Part shown: piece after piece, positions 36,207-48,437 of the stretch
Layout: each line of letters starts with the position of its first letter
Numbering within the stretch: the first letter of the stretch is position 1
From: Lytechinus pictus
Taxonomy: Eukaryota > Echinodermata > Echinoidea > Temnopleuroida > Toxopneustidae
Assembly: GCF_037042905.1 (NCBI RefSeq)
Contig: NC_087247.1
Location: 36,907,420 to 36,971,419 of the forward strand
DNA length: 64,000 nt
Direction: 5' to 3'
Notes under the pieces: generated by a model
Told to the model about the DNA's origin: nothing
What the model saw: only the letters and a program-made list of their open reading frames with translations
Databases searched by the model: none
Translations under genes and position numbers: made by a program

Positions 36207-36527
36207 ACGGTCCCCCCTCGCGGTGTGAACAGCCTCTTAGTCATAACAGCACTGTTGTCATTCTCTGACAGTTACTATAGTAATGATTAGAAACCAGTGC
36301 TTCTTAGCCAATGAAAACCAAGGACTTCACTGATATAGTCAGAGCTGATTATTTATTTAGTCCTGACAACTTAATGAAATGCCCCTAACCCCCCTCACAA
36401 AAGTCTAAATCTTGAGAAGTTGACATTTTGAAATGGAAACAACTGTATAACAAGTTGTAGGTCATCCTGTTGACATTTATTCATTATAAAATCCAGATCC
36501 TGGCATCATATGCCCACTAATTTTTGT

Positions 36528-37480
36528 CTCACCTGCATAGCAGAGTGAGACTATAGGCGCCGCTTTTCCGACGGCGACAGCGGCGGCGGCGTCAACACCA
36601 AATCTTAACCTGAGGTTAAGTTTTTGAAATGACAGCATAACTTAGAAAGTATATGGACCTAGTTCATGAAACTTGGCCATAAGGTTAATCAAGTATTACT
36701 GAACATCCTGCCTGAGTTTCATGTCACATGACCAAGGTCAAAGGTCATTTAGGGTCAATGAACTTAGACCATGTTGGGGGAATCAACATCAAAATCTTAA
36801 CCTATAAGGTTAAGTTTTTGAAATGTCATCATAACTTAGAAAATATATGGACCTAGTTCATGAAACTTATACATAAGGTTAATCAAGTATCACTGAACAT
36901 CCTGCATGAGTTTCACATCACATGACCAAGGTCAAAGGTCATTTAGGGTCAATGAACTTTGGCCGAATTGGGGGTATCTGTTGAATTACCATCATAACTT
37001 TGAAAGTTTATGGATCTGATTCATGAAACTTGGACATAATAGTAATCAAGTATTACTGAACATCCTGTGCAAGTTTCAGGTCACATGATCAAGGTCAAAG
37101 GTCATTTAGGGTCAATGAACTTTGGCCAAATTGGGGTATTTGTTGAATTACAGCCATAAATTTGAAAGTGTGTTGGTCTAGTTCATAAAACTTGGACATA
37201 ATAGTAATCAAGTATCACTGAACATCCTGTGCGAGTTTCAGGTCACATGATCAAGGTCAAAGGTCATGTAAGGTCAAAGAACTTTGGCCACGTTGGGGGT
37301 ATTTGTTGAATTGCCATCATATCTCTATAAGTGTATTGGTCTAGTTCATAAAACGTGGAAATAAGAGTAACCAAGTATCACTGAACATCTTGTGCGAGTT
37401 ATAGTAGTTTTCAAAATCAGCACTGCTGCTATATTGAATCGCGTGATGCAGGTGAGACGGCCAGAGGCATTCCACTTGTT
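36528..37480 (+). repeat. TTTTTGTCTCACCTG repeat with four DR1 sites
   Basis: It begins TTTTTGTCTCACCTGCATAG then a GC-rich GGCGCCGCTTTTCCGACGG block. About five tandem units of 150-180 bp follow, each with CCTAGTTCATGAAACTTGG, AGTATYACTGAACATCCTG and CAAGGTCAAAGGTCA. It ends near GATGCAGGTGAGACGG, inverted to the start. Perfect DR1 sites lie at 36735, 36929, 37092 and 37254. A near-identical copy runs off the window end at 63326-64000. Confidence 0.75.
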
Positions 37481-39651
37481 CTATTTTCAACTTTAAAGTG
37501 AAAAGCAAATTTTTGGTGTGTTTAAGGTTTGGTCATTCTATTACAGAACTATAACCATTGCTTCAACAATCTTTTGCCCTGTAGCTTTACATCTTTTCAT
37601 GTCAGCTAAAGAAACAGGACCTATGTGCCTTAAACAAAATACTAGGCATGAAAATGTGCCATATTGTTATTATTTTATCACGTCATTTCAACAGTTTCTG
37701 ATTCATTTTGCCAGAACAATGATATGGATAGATCACATATGGGCTGCACACTCTACATTGCTTGTGGCCAGTAAATGCTTCGATTTGAATATGAAAACTA
37801 CAATTTTGTAATCTGCATTTATATTGTTATTGAGGAGTTAATGGCCATTTGGGGCACATAATGTAGTGTAGCTGATTGTCTATTTGTGTGGTGTTGTCAC
37901 GGAGATGGTGATTTCTGGGGCTATATCTGAGACAATTAAGTTTTTTCATAAATGTGAGGATGACCCCTTTTTATTAATTTTGGTGACCATGCAGGCTTAC
38001 TGCATCTGTTCTAGGCTAGATGGGAGGATGATGCCATGGAAATGCAATTTTATTAACATTGCAATAGTGAATTTAATTTTCACAATGTTCTTTTGAATTA
38101 TTCTCTTCATGATTATACAATTATTATTTCTTGCAAGAAGATAATTTACATTCAAAACAAGTTATTGACAATTATAACATGATTTCATATTGAGTTAGTA
38201 TAGTGAAATGATACAGCCACTTTCAACATGCTCGAAAGGTGTGTGTTGGTTGAGATTGATGTATACAAAATCAAATTATTAAAACTAATACATACACATT
38301 TTATATATTTTTTATATATGTACAAACAATGCAATAAATAAATAATGATGTCTGAAATTGATTATTTCCATAGTACCTCTTATTCAGAAATCCAAAGGGT
38401 ATTCTATGCAAAAATTGTGTGTTGAAGTATTGTATTTTGTTATCTCAAATGATTGTGTACTGTAATTTTGTGAGTCAAATTTATATACTGTTGGATGCTA
38501 ATATCCATGATGGTTTACTATTCTACATTATTCAGAATAATGCTATTAAATAGTACTAGAATTCACAATTTTGTGTGTATGTCTGTATTTAAATGGATGC
38601 TTTATCTTTGATTTTTTTGGGGGGTATAAAGGTCATATGGTAACCTTTTACCATCCAGGAGTAGTTTCCATGAAATACATGATTTTGATTGGCTGTTGAG
38701 CATTGTTGCCATACATGGTAGTTACTGTGGATGGAAAAATTACCTGTAGTTGACATTTTTATGCTGGTGGCCATATATTTCGATATGTCCAGGGAGGGGC
38801 AGTTCTTAAGCAGAAAGTGTACCCTTTCCTTCATAGGTTTCTTTTTTTTTATGAAACACAGAGAAACAAACAAATTAAGGTTCTTTTATTGGTTCAGATG
38901 CTCTTCATAAAAATGAATATAAAACAAAAGATAAAACACACATAAAGCATATACAGTGTTGGAGCTAGTATCTTTATTGATGCTTCTTGGAGAGCAGTAC
39001 AGAATTTTATTTGCACTTGATATCACATCTTCTTGTGATTGTGTATCATGATCATGTATAGGCCTACATCAAGATGATAGCGGGGTTATAAATCAAGAAC
39101 TTAGAAGATATTGACGGATTAAGTGTTCAAAGGTCTAAATGATATTGTTATCAATACCTTCAATTGTTCAGTTCTTAGTGATTATCAATTTTTCTGTCAA
39201 ATCCAGACCAGGGTGTAGGCTTTCTTGTAAATAATGACTAGATTAGACATCTCATCTTATATTTTCAGTCTACTTAAAGCCACTCGATGTCCATAATGCA
39301 AAACACAATTCTATGTTATGGGTGGATAAACACTGCAATATCAAATGTTGCATCAAAATATTCCATGTGATTTAGAATATGATTATTTACCATGAGACAA
39401 TAAGTTTCAATTTATTTCAATTTAAATATAATATACGGTATATATATATTCTTTAAATATAACATGTTGAACATAGATTGGTTACATAATTTCGCACACA
39501 GTATAATGAGACCGGGGAGAAAGTGATATATACATTAATATTTTCATTTAGGGAAAAAGGGTGTATTACTCTCGCATTGTTGTACATTAATACAGCTTAA
39601 TACAACATAGAAAATTGATGTGTATCCTATATCAGTTTAAAATCCGCTATA
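37481..39651. other. About 2.2 kb without a supported gene
   Basis: AT-rich; open frames up to 97 codons are unrecognised. An AATAAATAAATAA cluster lies near 38331. Confidence 0.5.
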
Positions 39652-40308
39652 CAGTGTGTATTAAAAAAAACGGGACAGTTTTGAAAAGTATATAAAAAAT
39701 TTGTTTCAAATTATATCTATATTTTGATATTAATAGACGTTCGACATCTTATCTTTGAAATGCCATTTAAAAAAATAAATTTTGTTCATGCTTGAGCGAA
39801 CACGGGACGTTTTTGTTGTGGGTTCAAAAAGAGGCTTGCGCCAAAATGGCAGAATATAAGTAATATGATGATCAGACTTCTTGCTAATCAGCAGACTTCC
39901 TCTTCACCTTTTCATTATCTTTGCCATAATTTTCGAATTATGCTGTCAAATTTTATGTACAAATTTATTTATTTACTTGAATTGTTTTGTTTTTTCATTT
40001 GAACTTCTTTCACATTTGAATTTTCCTTCATAAGTAAGAAATGAAAACTTTTTGTCAACCTAAGCAGGAGATTTGCATTATTAATTGGGAGAACTTATAA
40101 TTATTCAAATCCGAAACAAATGATGTTTTGGTACCTTTAAAAGACATTAATCCATTTTCAAGGGCTTATTGATTCATTGGCCAAGTTTGATTATGTGCTT
40201 GACAGGACAAACAGGAAAGGATTCATGTTTTTCAATGGCAATGGTGTATTGATTCAACTATGAAGGAGCTAGATATGGCAGCCTGGGTAAAATGTATTAA
40301 AAAGTTGT

Positions 40309-40329
40309 GAGCGAGCGAAGCGAGCAAGC
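40309..40329 (+). repeat. Single GAGCGAGCGAAGCGAGC core (second subfamily)
   Basis: The core is followed by an AT-rich spacer (ATTTTGTGATAGATTTTGAC) shared with 52216, 52471 and 52849, so it is a single copy of that roughly 300-bp unit. Confidence 0.6.
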
Positions 40330-40838
40330 AAACATTTCCACTATTTTATTGCAATATCCAATTTTGTGATAGATTTTGACATAATATTAAAAAATTATAT
40401 GATATTTCACTTTCTATCTTTCTTTTATTTCCTTTCCACTTTTTTCTTGACGGTCATGACTTTTTTTATTGGGGGGGGGGGGCATCCCTGAGCCCCTGCC
40501 CATCTGTATGGCACTGTTTAAAAGGCACCATAACCTTTGTAGCACACAATGAAAGGATTTTAAAAAATACACGCTCTCCCATACTTCGGTTGAAAAAAAA
40601 ATTTGCTTAAAGAAGGAATATTCAAAGCTAAAAGGGAACATATTAAAAGTATTAAAACAGAACAATTCAAGCAAATGAATAGATTTAAAAATACATTTTG
40701 ATCATATTTATCATTTTATGCCATTTTGGCGCAAGCCTCCTTTTTAACTCCAGACAAAAACATTCCGTGTTTGCTCAAGCATGAACAAAACTATTTTTTA
40801 ATGGCATTTGAAAGATAAGACTTGAGAGCATCTATTAA

Positions 40839-41422
40839 AGGAGAATGAAACTCTTGGAGCAAGTTAGCTTTTGTGAAAGCAGAAAAATCAAAGAATAAGA
40901 TCAACAAAAGTTTGAGTAAAATAGGACTAGCAATAGAAAAATTATGAGCATTTAAATGTCAAGATCACTAATGCTATGGAGATCCTCCCATTGGCAATGC
41001 GACCAAGATCTATGATGTCACAGATGAACAACTCTCCCCTTTTGGACAATGAAAATATACCCCAAAATATCTCTTTTTGCTCATTCTAATCATATGACAA
41101 ACGATTCATCAATGATATAATGTTGTGAAACCTCTGTACTTGTCCTCTCATAAAGAGAACAGCTCACCTTGTGATAGACTCTATAAAAGTGAGAATATAA
41201 GTGAAATAAGTACTAAAGAAATGAGGGAGTTGTACGTGTGTGACATCACAGATCTTGGTCGCATTGCCAATGGGAGGATCTACATGGCATTAGTGATCTC
41301 AATATTCAAATGCTCATAACTTTCTTATTATTCATTCAATCTTCCTCAAACTTTCAACAATATGTTTTTTTGATTTTTCTCTTTGATATGGATTCAGCTG
41401 GTTTCAAGGGTTTCATTCTCCT
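40839..41422. mobile_element. 584-bp TTAA MITE, family D copy 2 (nested in element C)
   Basis: TTAA at 40835-40838 and 41423-41426. The opposite arm of element C still shows the empty site: its reverse complement reads CTATTAATATCAAAATATAG where this arm has CTATTAA/MITE/TTAACATCAAAATATAG. About 12 differences from copy 3. Confidence 0.88.
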
Positions 41423-41679
41423 TTAACATCAAAATATAGACATCATAATTTGAAACAAAAATTGTATAGACTTTTCAAATCTGTCCCGTTTCTTTTTATA
41501 CGCACTGTAGTTTAGATGGACTTTGTATGTTTGATCAGAAGAACGTCCTGTCATGTGAATAAACACATTATATCATTTAAGCAAAGTGATTAGCTTTTCA
41601 TAATTATATGAATACATGAACATCGTTATTGAAAAGTTGGCGTTATAGGCGGAATTGTTCGTGTTTTTTTTTTTTCAAA

Positions 41680-43857
41680 ATGGCTCTTTCTAAGCAAATT
41701 GGAGACGTTATCTCAGAAGAACTCGAATGCAGCATATGTCTTGATAGACTCAGGTCTCCTCGCATGTTAACATGTCTTCATAGTTTTTGTGAGCTTTGCC
41801 TAAAGGAATATGCTAACCAACATTTGGATGCTGGATCCCTTCATTGTCCTACATGTCGCGAAAGAACTGTCATTCCTAATGATGGGATCACCGGACTCAA
41901 ACCAGACTTCCGCGCCAACAAACTTCTTGAGGCACTGAACAAGGGAGGAAAGGATTCAACAGCCGGAGAAAAGCAAAAACAATGTTCTTTGTGTAAATCT
42001 TCCAAACCTCGATTGTTCTGTGAGGACTGTGATTTAAAGATGTGCCAGGAGTGTGCAGCATTTCATCCTAACATACCGACTTGCCGCCACCATCAGGTAG
42101 TTCCTTTAACGGAACTCTCTAGTGGAATTGCTGTTCCAGGAACGAGGGACGTTATTCGCAAATGCTCTCGACATGATGAACGGTTAAAATTTTATTGCAA
42201 GACCTGCAAAAAGTGCATTTGTGCAGACTGCACTGTTCTTGATCACTCGAAAGTTGATGGCCATGAGTGCGTGTACTTGAGAGATATTATTCCAGAGCAT
42301 CGGCGCGATATTGCTGATCTAGTCACAAAAGTTAATGTCAAGGGCAAAGATGTTGATTCTTTCCTTGTCAAGATAGGTGGTGTAAAGCAAGAACTAGATC
42401 AGAAAAGTAGAGAAATCGATCAAGCGATCGAGAATGAAGTTGCTAAAATCAAGGCATTCCTTCTCAAACAGAGCAAAACATACATAAATCAGAATCGAGG
42501 CCTCGTAGACGATATCGAACAGAGAAACAGATCAATGAAGAAAGATGTAGAGGATGTTTCAATGGAACTTCATCAGGTCTCCTCATCGAAGGACGACTTT
42601 GAGGTGGCTGAAAAGCAACACGGACTGGTGCAGTCGGTTCAAAGGCTTACAAGTGTTGAATCTGACGCTTTCACACTTGACAGCATTAAAATGAATTACG
42701 AGACACTGAGACTGAACTGTGTTCAAAGTTGTTCTACTCATCATCAATCGCTAAATCTTGTAAAGCAAGAGCGAATTTTCAAGCAACAGAATGTGCCGCA
42801 TGCAAAAAGCTATTTGACAGTAGGTAAGGTACAGAATGGTTCCTTAAGTGTTATATGTGCAGCACAAGATGGGCGTGTATTTTGTCATGAAGTCCCGAAG
42901 ATGTCGCGAGTAGACCCTACTGCCGGCCGTCATGCCCGTCATGGCGTTTCTTTCGGCAACAATCGTCTTCGCTATTCAGCGAAAAACCCTTCATGTCCAT
43001 ATGGTATTCTACCAAATGGACAAATATGCTCTGTTATAGGAAACGAACTATGGAAAGGGTCTTCACCTTTACTACTTCAACAGAAGGAATACCGCAAACT
43101 CAAAGCTGACATCTGTCAAGAATTCTGTCTGACTGTCAACATGAACGGATACATTTACATTGTCAGTGAAGGTTTGGACAACTTGCTTGAAATAGCACCG
43201 GATAATACTGTCTTGACAAGCAAAACCATTGGTAACATTGTTCCTTTGGCGATCACTACCCGCAATACAAGCCCGTGTGAAACCTTCCTCATTGCCTGCA
43301 AACCATCTTCAGTATATCTCATCGACAGTGAACAGAATGTTAAATGCATCTTCAGTGACAGAGGAGTTGTCTGGGAAAGTGCGGCATTAGCATGCGAACA
43401 TGAGGGACGAATATTCCTCCTTTCAAGTCAAGAATCCAAAATTTCTCTCCGAATTTTGGACAAGGAAGGGAATCTTCAAGAAACTATTTTCAGGAATAGA
43501 GAATCAAAAGATCCTCCTAACTTACCACAAACCACGACTGGACTGAATACTATATTTATTACTGAGTTTAGTTTTTCCACTGCCCCATCTACACCCATGC
43601 ATGGTAGGCGTACATGTATGCTTGGAGGACCTACGGCATGTACGGTGTCGCCCGACTTTTCCAAGCCACAACATGAGACAGCAACCGCCTCTACGTCTAA
43701 TTTCAGATTTGGATCAACAAGTCAAAGTTCTCAATCAACCCATCAGCGAACCCGTTTGTCCATTACCGTTGAGTCGAATGGAGACATTTGTGTAGTTCTT
43801 GGCAAAAATGAACTCATTTTGATCACTCTTGACGAAAGTGATATTTTCAAGGATTGA
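41680..43857 (+). CDS. TRIM/RBCC-type protein, probable E3 ubiquitin ligase, 725 aa, intronless
   Basis: RING C3HC4 with all ligands (C17, C20, C32, H34, C37, C40, C56, C59). B-box 1 starts at C102/C105 and runs to about H138. B-box 2 ligands are C162, H165, C173, C176, C181, C184, H189, H195. A charged, heptad-like coiled coil covers roughly 205-330. The C-terminal half (about 390-725) has repeated short beta-rich blocks such as GYIYIVSEGLDNLLEIAPDN and GDICVVLGKNELILITLDES, suggesting a degenerate NHL-like propeller; this part is inference. RING-TRIM proteins transfer ubiquitin, and the C-terminal domain would choose the target. The start at 41680 (AAAATGG, 17 codons inside the longest frame) is preferred because the RING follows at a normal distance and the upstream codons read from a T-run. 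The gene is intact, single-exon, and bracketed by family D MITEs. Confidence 0.92.
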   Translation: MALSKQIGDVISEELECSICLDRLRSPRMLTCLHSFCELCLKEYANQHLDAGSLHCPTCRERTVIPNDGITGLKPDFRANKLLEALNKGGKDSTAGEKQKQCSLCKSSKPRLFCEDCDLKMCQECAAFHPNIPTCRHHQVVPLTELSSGIAVPGTRDVIRKCSRHDERLKFYCKTCKKCICADCTVLDHSKVDGHECVYLRDIIPEHRRDIADLVTKVNVKGKDVDSFLVKIGGVKQELDQKSREIDQAIENEVAKIKAFLLKQSKTYINQNRGLVDDIEQRNRSMKKDVEDVSMELHQVSSSKDDFEVAEKQHGLVQSVQRLTSVESDAFTLDSIKMNYETLRLNCVQSCSTHHQSLNLVKQERIFKQQNVPHAKSYLTVGKVQNGSLSVICAAQDGRVFCHEVPKMSRVDPTAGRHARHGVSFGNNRLRYSAKNPSCPYGILPNGQICSVIGNELWKGSSPLLLQQKEYRKLKADICQEFCLTVNMNGYIYIVSEGLDNLLEIAPDNTVLTSKTIGNIVPLAITTRNTSPCETFLIACKPSSVYLIDSEQNVKCIFSDRGVVWESAALACEHEGRIFLLSSQESKISLRILDKEGNLQETIFRNRESKDPPNLPQTTTGLNTIFITEFSFSTAPSTPMHGRRTCMLGGPTACTVSPDFSKPQHETATASTSNFRFGSTSQSSQSTHQRTRLSITVESNGDICVVLGKNELILITLDESDIFKD

Positions 43858-44024
43858 AAATAGGCTCTATTGTCCCTTTTTCAAAGGCTCATAGAGCTGC
43901 GCCTAAACTTGTTGTTATAGTATCGAATGGACTTCCAATTGGTATATTAATATTGAACCCAATATTCGTATCTCTTTATGAAAAAATATATTGAATCAGT
44001 GACAACAAATATACCATCTATTAA

Positions 44025-44608
44025 AGGAGAATGAAACTCTTGGAGCAAGTTAGCTTTTGTGAAAGCAGAAAAATCAAAGAATAAGATCAACAAAAGTTTG
44101 AGTAAAATAGGACTAGCGATAGAAGAGTTATGAGCATTTGAATGTCGAGATCACTAATGCTATGGAGATCCTCCCATTGGCAATGCGACCAAGATCTATG
44201 ATGTCACAGATGAACAACTCTCCCCTTTTGGACACTGAAAATATACCCCAAAACATCTCTTTTTGCTCATTCTAATCATATGACAAACGATTCATCGATG
44301 ATATAATGTTGTGAAACCTCTGTACTTGTCCTCTCATAAAGAGAACACCTCACCTTGTGATAGACTCTATAAAAGTGAGAATATAAGTGAAATAAGTACT
44401 AAAGTAATGAGGGAGTTGTACGTGTGTGACATCACAGATCTTGGTCGCATTGCCAATGGGAGGATCTACATGGCATTAGTGATCTCAATATTCAAATGCT
44501 CATAACTTTCTTATTATTCATTCAATCTTCCTCAAACTTTCAACAATATGTTTCTTTGATTTTTCTCTTTGATATGGTTTCAGCTGGTTTCAAGGGTTTC
44601 ATTCTCCT
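44025..44608. mobile_element. 584-bp TTAA MITE, family D copy 3
   Basis: TTAA at 44021-44024 and 44609-44612. Same orientation and same length as copies 1 and 2. It starts 167 bp after the TRIM stop codon, so it may lie in the 3' UTR; no AATAAA precedes it. Confidence 0.88.
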
Positions 44609-44749
44609 TTAACATATGAATGATGTCTTGGTTCGGTTTTAGGGGTCTTAGGCATATCAGAGAGCACCATTATTATTCTAACATGGCAAAAGCAGTATTA
44701 TACAATAATACAGGTTGTTCATTTTTACTGCACTTTTGGGGAATTAATC

Positions 44750-44960
44750 AATATTTATTTATCTATTATTTGTTATTTATTCGGCACTTCAAACATATTC
44801 AAGATTACAAAGCAATATCAATCGTTACATAAAATGACATAAAAATTATACAAGTATACCTGCAATATTTGATAGCAGTTTGCCCAGTGCACCACTAAGG
44901 TGGCCAGGGAAGAGGAGAGCAAACTTAATCACTTTGACCTGATGGTCCCTCCGCCCAACC
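44750..44960 (-). mobile_element. Probable LINE 3' end (minus strand)
   Basis: On the minus strand the sequence runs through TTTGAAGTGCCGAATAAATA to repeated AATAAATA, the usual 3' terminus of L2/CR1-like LINEs. Only the tail is seen; no coding part. Confidence 0.35.
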
Positions 44961-45524
44961 AACCGATGCACTGGGAATACTGGTAAAATATAGCATGAAG
45001 AAAAATACAATGACAATTGCGGGGATTATGATACATAATAAAGGCAACAACAAAAAAACTGTTGCGCCAAGATAGAAAATCATAAATTAGAAATATAACG
45101 TTATAAAACAAAATGTGAAATCGTGCGAGGTATGTACTGAACTTAGATAAGCAGTGTTAAGATGACTCCCGATATGAGCAGCCGGATGATTTATAAACAT
45201 TGCTTCAAGAAAGCGTTATTTTGTGCTTTAATTGAATTTGCTTAATGTTTTTGAAGCAGAGGGTTCTTAACAAATGAAGTAAGAACTACCGAGTTATTGT
45301 ATAATGTCATTTCTTCATAGATTGAGGCGATACAGAGAAATGATGCCAGATTTGTTAAGGATGGCTAGACAATTAACAGGTGGAGTAATGTTACTTCCAT
45401 AATAAAAGACACTTATCGATAGAGAATGATAGTGAGAGAGACTCACTATTCAAGGCTCCTGAAGGCTATCTCTATATTCCAGTCTAGGACCTACACTTCT
45501 TCACCAAACTAGCTAGATTACATC

Positions 45525-45755
45525 GGCTTGTGTCATCACATCGGGTCGGGCAATCGCAAAACCCGACGATTCGAGAAACTGGCCCCCTCAATCCCCGAAA
45601 CGTCGGATTCAATATTGACCCGACCATTCGAGAAAAGGGCACCCTAAATTCCCGAAAGGACGGGTCCAGTTTACCCGATGTTTTGTGAAAATATATAGCA
45701 AAGCCAGTCTTGTATACGCGATTGCCCGACCCAACCCGATGTGATGAAACAAGCC
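45525..45755. mobile_element. 231-bp short inverted-repeat element
   Basis: The ends GGCTTGTGTCATCACATCGG and GTGATGAAACAAGCC are inverted, then GGGTCGGGCAATCGC and its partner. The middle has repeated CCCGAAACGTCGG / ATTCGAGAAA motifs. No clear target duplication. Confidence 0.55.
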
Positions 45756-46867
45756 ACACAATATTATTCATATCCCTCAATTTTGATTTATTTCCTTCGT
45801 ATATAAGTGCATGGTATAAACACAATAGACAGTGAAATGAATTACCAATAAATGCATTCAAGACAAGCTTCATGCTCTGAACTATAACTCCAAATCTAAG
45901 TATCGAGATTTCACTGATTGGCTTTAAAATTATGACCCCGTTAGTAAAAAGGAAAAAAAAATCCTCACTTATCTTGTACTGCAATTGGTTGATTTGCACT
46001 CTTGAGGGCCAAGGAGAACAATTATGAAATTACATTCTTTTCCATTTTGTGTGTTAACTTATATTATAGGTTGTTTTCTTCATCAGATCAATTTTTGTCG
46101 TTCAGAGAACGCAAAAAAGGACAGGAATATAACTTCAACAATAATTGTTGTGTTTCATTGGTTTTGAATCTTGACACTCATTGCTCTATTATGATATCGA
46201 TTAAAGCAGAAAGGTCACCTTTTCTTCATGTTATCTTAGGTTCCTAATTATACCCAACTAAAGTATTAATTTGCTTACATTCATAAGATAGCAACATTTC
46301 TTCTATGAAGTAGCCTTCTTTCGTTCTGTTTTGCCTACATGTTTCTTCTTTTCGTTTTTTGTTATCATTAGTATATCTTCGTGGGCAAATAGCAATTGAT
46401 TTTTTGGGGGGAGCGGGGAGGGGTTGTGTTATGGAAGCTTTGTTTTTATCCCTCATTGGTGTATTTCTATTCAAAGTGTGTTTTATTAATTGTTGTAAAC
46501 TAGTATTCGATGTTTGCACATTTCTTTATATATTGATATTGAGTTGTATTATACATGTATGTATCATATTTGTTTTTCTTTTGGAAATTAATTTGTTTAA
46601 AATCGAATTTGATTTTATGAAGTCATTATGATTTTAACTTTCAAGTACTGACCGTTATCAGAAAATGAAACTGAAAATTAGGGAAGGTGAATTTAATCAA
46701 TTTACTGTCAATTTGACTGCTGTATAGATATTTGCATTTACATATCACGATTATTGTTTTTACTCGCAAGTAAAATACGTTTTGCTCCACATTCAGTAAT
46801 GACATACATATGTACTGTATCATAGTTTGCCTTCATGTGACAGCTCCATAGTTTAATGTACTTTATA
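45756..46867. other. No gene seen
   Basis: AT-rich; frames up to 90 codons are unrecognised. Confidence 0.5.
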
Positions 46868-47861
46868 CAGTGCGTATCAAAAAAAAGTTTACACTTAGAA
46901 AAAATCCTGTAAAATTATACATTTGTAATGTCCTGAAGATTTTTCCACATTTTAACATTGGTACAGATCCATCTAAGCAAATGACGAAATAACTGTCGAA
47001 AAATATTTCCGCTTGAGTGAGCACCACTTACTTTTGAAAAGTTAGTGAAAAATGATTTGCGCAGAATTTTGAAATAGTTATGCGAATAATAGTAAACCTT
47101 AATCATGAAGAACACGTTGAATTTAGCTAGTAAAATTGATTTGAAGATATCTTTTACCTTTTTAACTTGTTTCCTTGCCCAAAACACTTTGAAGAGTGCA
47201 TTGCGCCCCACCCCACTCCCCCACACACCGAGGCCATCGTGACGATATTTGCTTTAATACACTGAGCTGTGATTTACATGAAATGGCTTAGGCTTGATTT
47301 TCATTTTGTTATTCATTGTCAAGCTTGGAAAAGGTGTGGAGAAACAAGTATTAAATGAAAAATGAAATGTATAAACCCACTTTAAATGATAACAACTTAG
47401 TCAAAAAATGCTGGAGGTGTCTGATATAAACTTTTGTTCAGATTTAGTTATGTCCTCAGATCCAGCTGGCACAAAAAGGGTAAAGGTTGTGCATGCTTAC
47501 TAAGTGTTGTAATTTCAATTTGGGTGGCAAAATTGTTACAAAATGCTTGAATGTATCTGTTTTATTTCAATTGACTAAGAGTGCAAGGAAAATGTTTGAG
47601 AAATGTTTAGCAGGGTAAATTTGATTTCGCCCTTTCCCCTTGACACAGCGTGAAAACGAGCATTTCTGCGCAAACAGATTTCTGCGAGCTTTACAAAAAT
47701 GGACAGTGCTCACTCAAGTGTAACATTCTGTCAAAACTTTTACTTTCATTGGATAGATGAGACCCAAACCTAAGATTATATGTGAAAGAATTACCCACAT
47801 GTTGTATACTTTTTAATTTCAAGGGCTTTTTCAAAGTGTAAACTTTTTTTGATACGCGCTG
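46868..47861 (-). mobile_element. TA-flanked Tc1/mariner-like element, copy A2 (inverted to A1)
   Basis: The ends CAGTGCGTATCAAAAAAAAG and TTTGATACGCGCTG, with TA at 46866-46867 and 47862-47863. 994 bp, reverse complement of 6967-7952 over its length, with scattered substitutions. Confidence 0.8.
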
Positions 47862-48396
47862 TATAAAGGGCTCGGAAAATTGTCTATTTCTTCAAAATTG
47901 TTTTGCTTCAGAATATTTTTCTCTAGAATTCTCTAGAAGTATGATCCCAAAATAATAATAATAATGATAAATAAAAATAATGATGATAATAATAAAAGGG
48001 GCGAAGAAGAATGTTGGAGGTGTACTTTTTCAGATGCAACTTCCCGTTTCCCTGGATAGGTTTATCATAATGATAATATGTCATTCCTTGATGTGGTGAA
48101 ATTTAAGGAAGGACTAAGAGTATTTGCACCACTGTTTCAGATTTAGAACGTATATCGATTACGATCCGCATGCTATATTTCTCGCGCTTAATTGGTACCG
48201 CTTTGCAGTTTGACAATTCATTGTGACGATTGTGTAACTCACCCAAGTGTATGATTTAAAACCGATGTTTAAAATAGTAATAACATGCATGTGTTCAACA
48301 TTTTTCAATACTGTCTTTTATTTGTTCTACCCCCGATATCTCCTCACATTCTCTCCCCTTCCTCAATTCCCCCCTTCTCTCTCTCTCTTCCTCCAT

Positions 48397-48437
48397 CACA
48401 CACACACACACACACACACACCCACACACACACACAC
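48397..48437. repeat. CA microsatellite
   Basis: A CACA run with two interruptions, preceded by a TC-rich tract. Confidence 0.9.

Larger units (their letters stand above)
35700..36236. mobile_element. CpG-rich element containing three giant palindromes
   Basis: The ends GAGSCTGTTCASACCG are inverted at 35700 and 36236. The interior is GC-rich against an AT-rich background and carries palindromes at 35716-35761, 35859-35900 and 36160-36206, all sharing TAGCGCGATC. The motif CGGTGTGAA/CGGTGTGGA follows each. No coding capacity and no family match from memory. Confidence 0.55.
39652..41507. mobile_element. TA-flanked Tc1/mariner-like element C with nested MITE
   Basis: The ends CAGTGYGTATWAAAA and CGGGACAG are inverted, with TA at 39650-39651 and 41508-41509. 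The inverted arms continue inward for over 180 bp (CATGCTTGAGCGAACACGG left, CCGTGTTTGCTCAAGCATG right). A 584-bp family D MITE sits in the right arm. A GAGCGAGCGAAGCGAGC core lies at 40309-40329. No transposase is visible. Confidence 0.75.

Noticed and set aside
41629-41679. Upstream ATG adding 17 residues to the TRIM protein
   Set aside because: The extra residues come from a T-run (FFFF) and the ATG at 41680 has better context directly before the RING.
45484-45999. 171-codon frame on the minus strand
   Set aside because: It runs through the 231-bp inverted-repeat element and unrelated flank; no domain or codon pattern.
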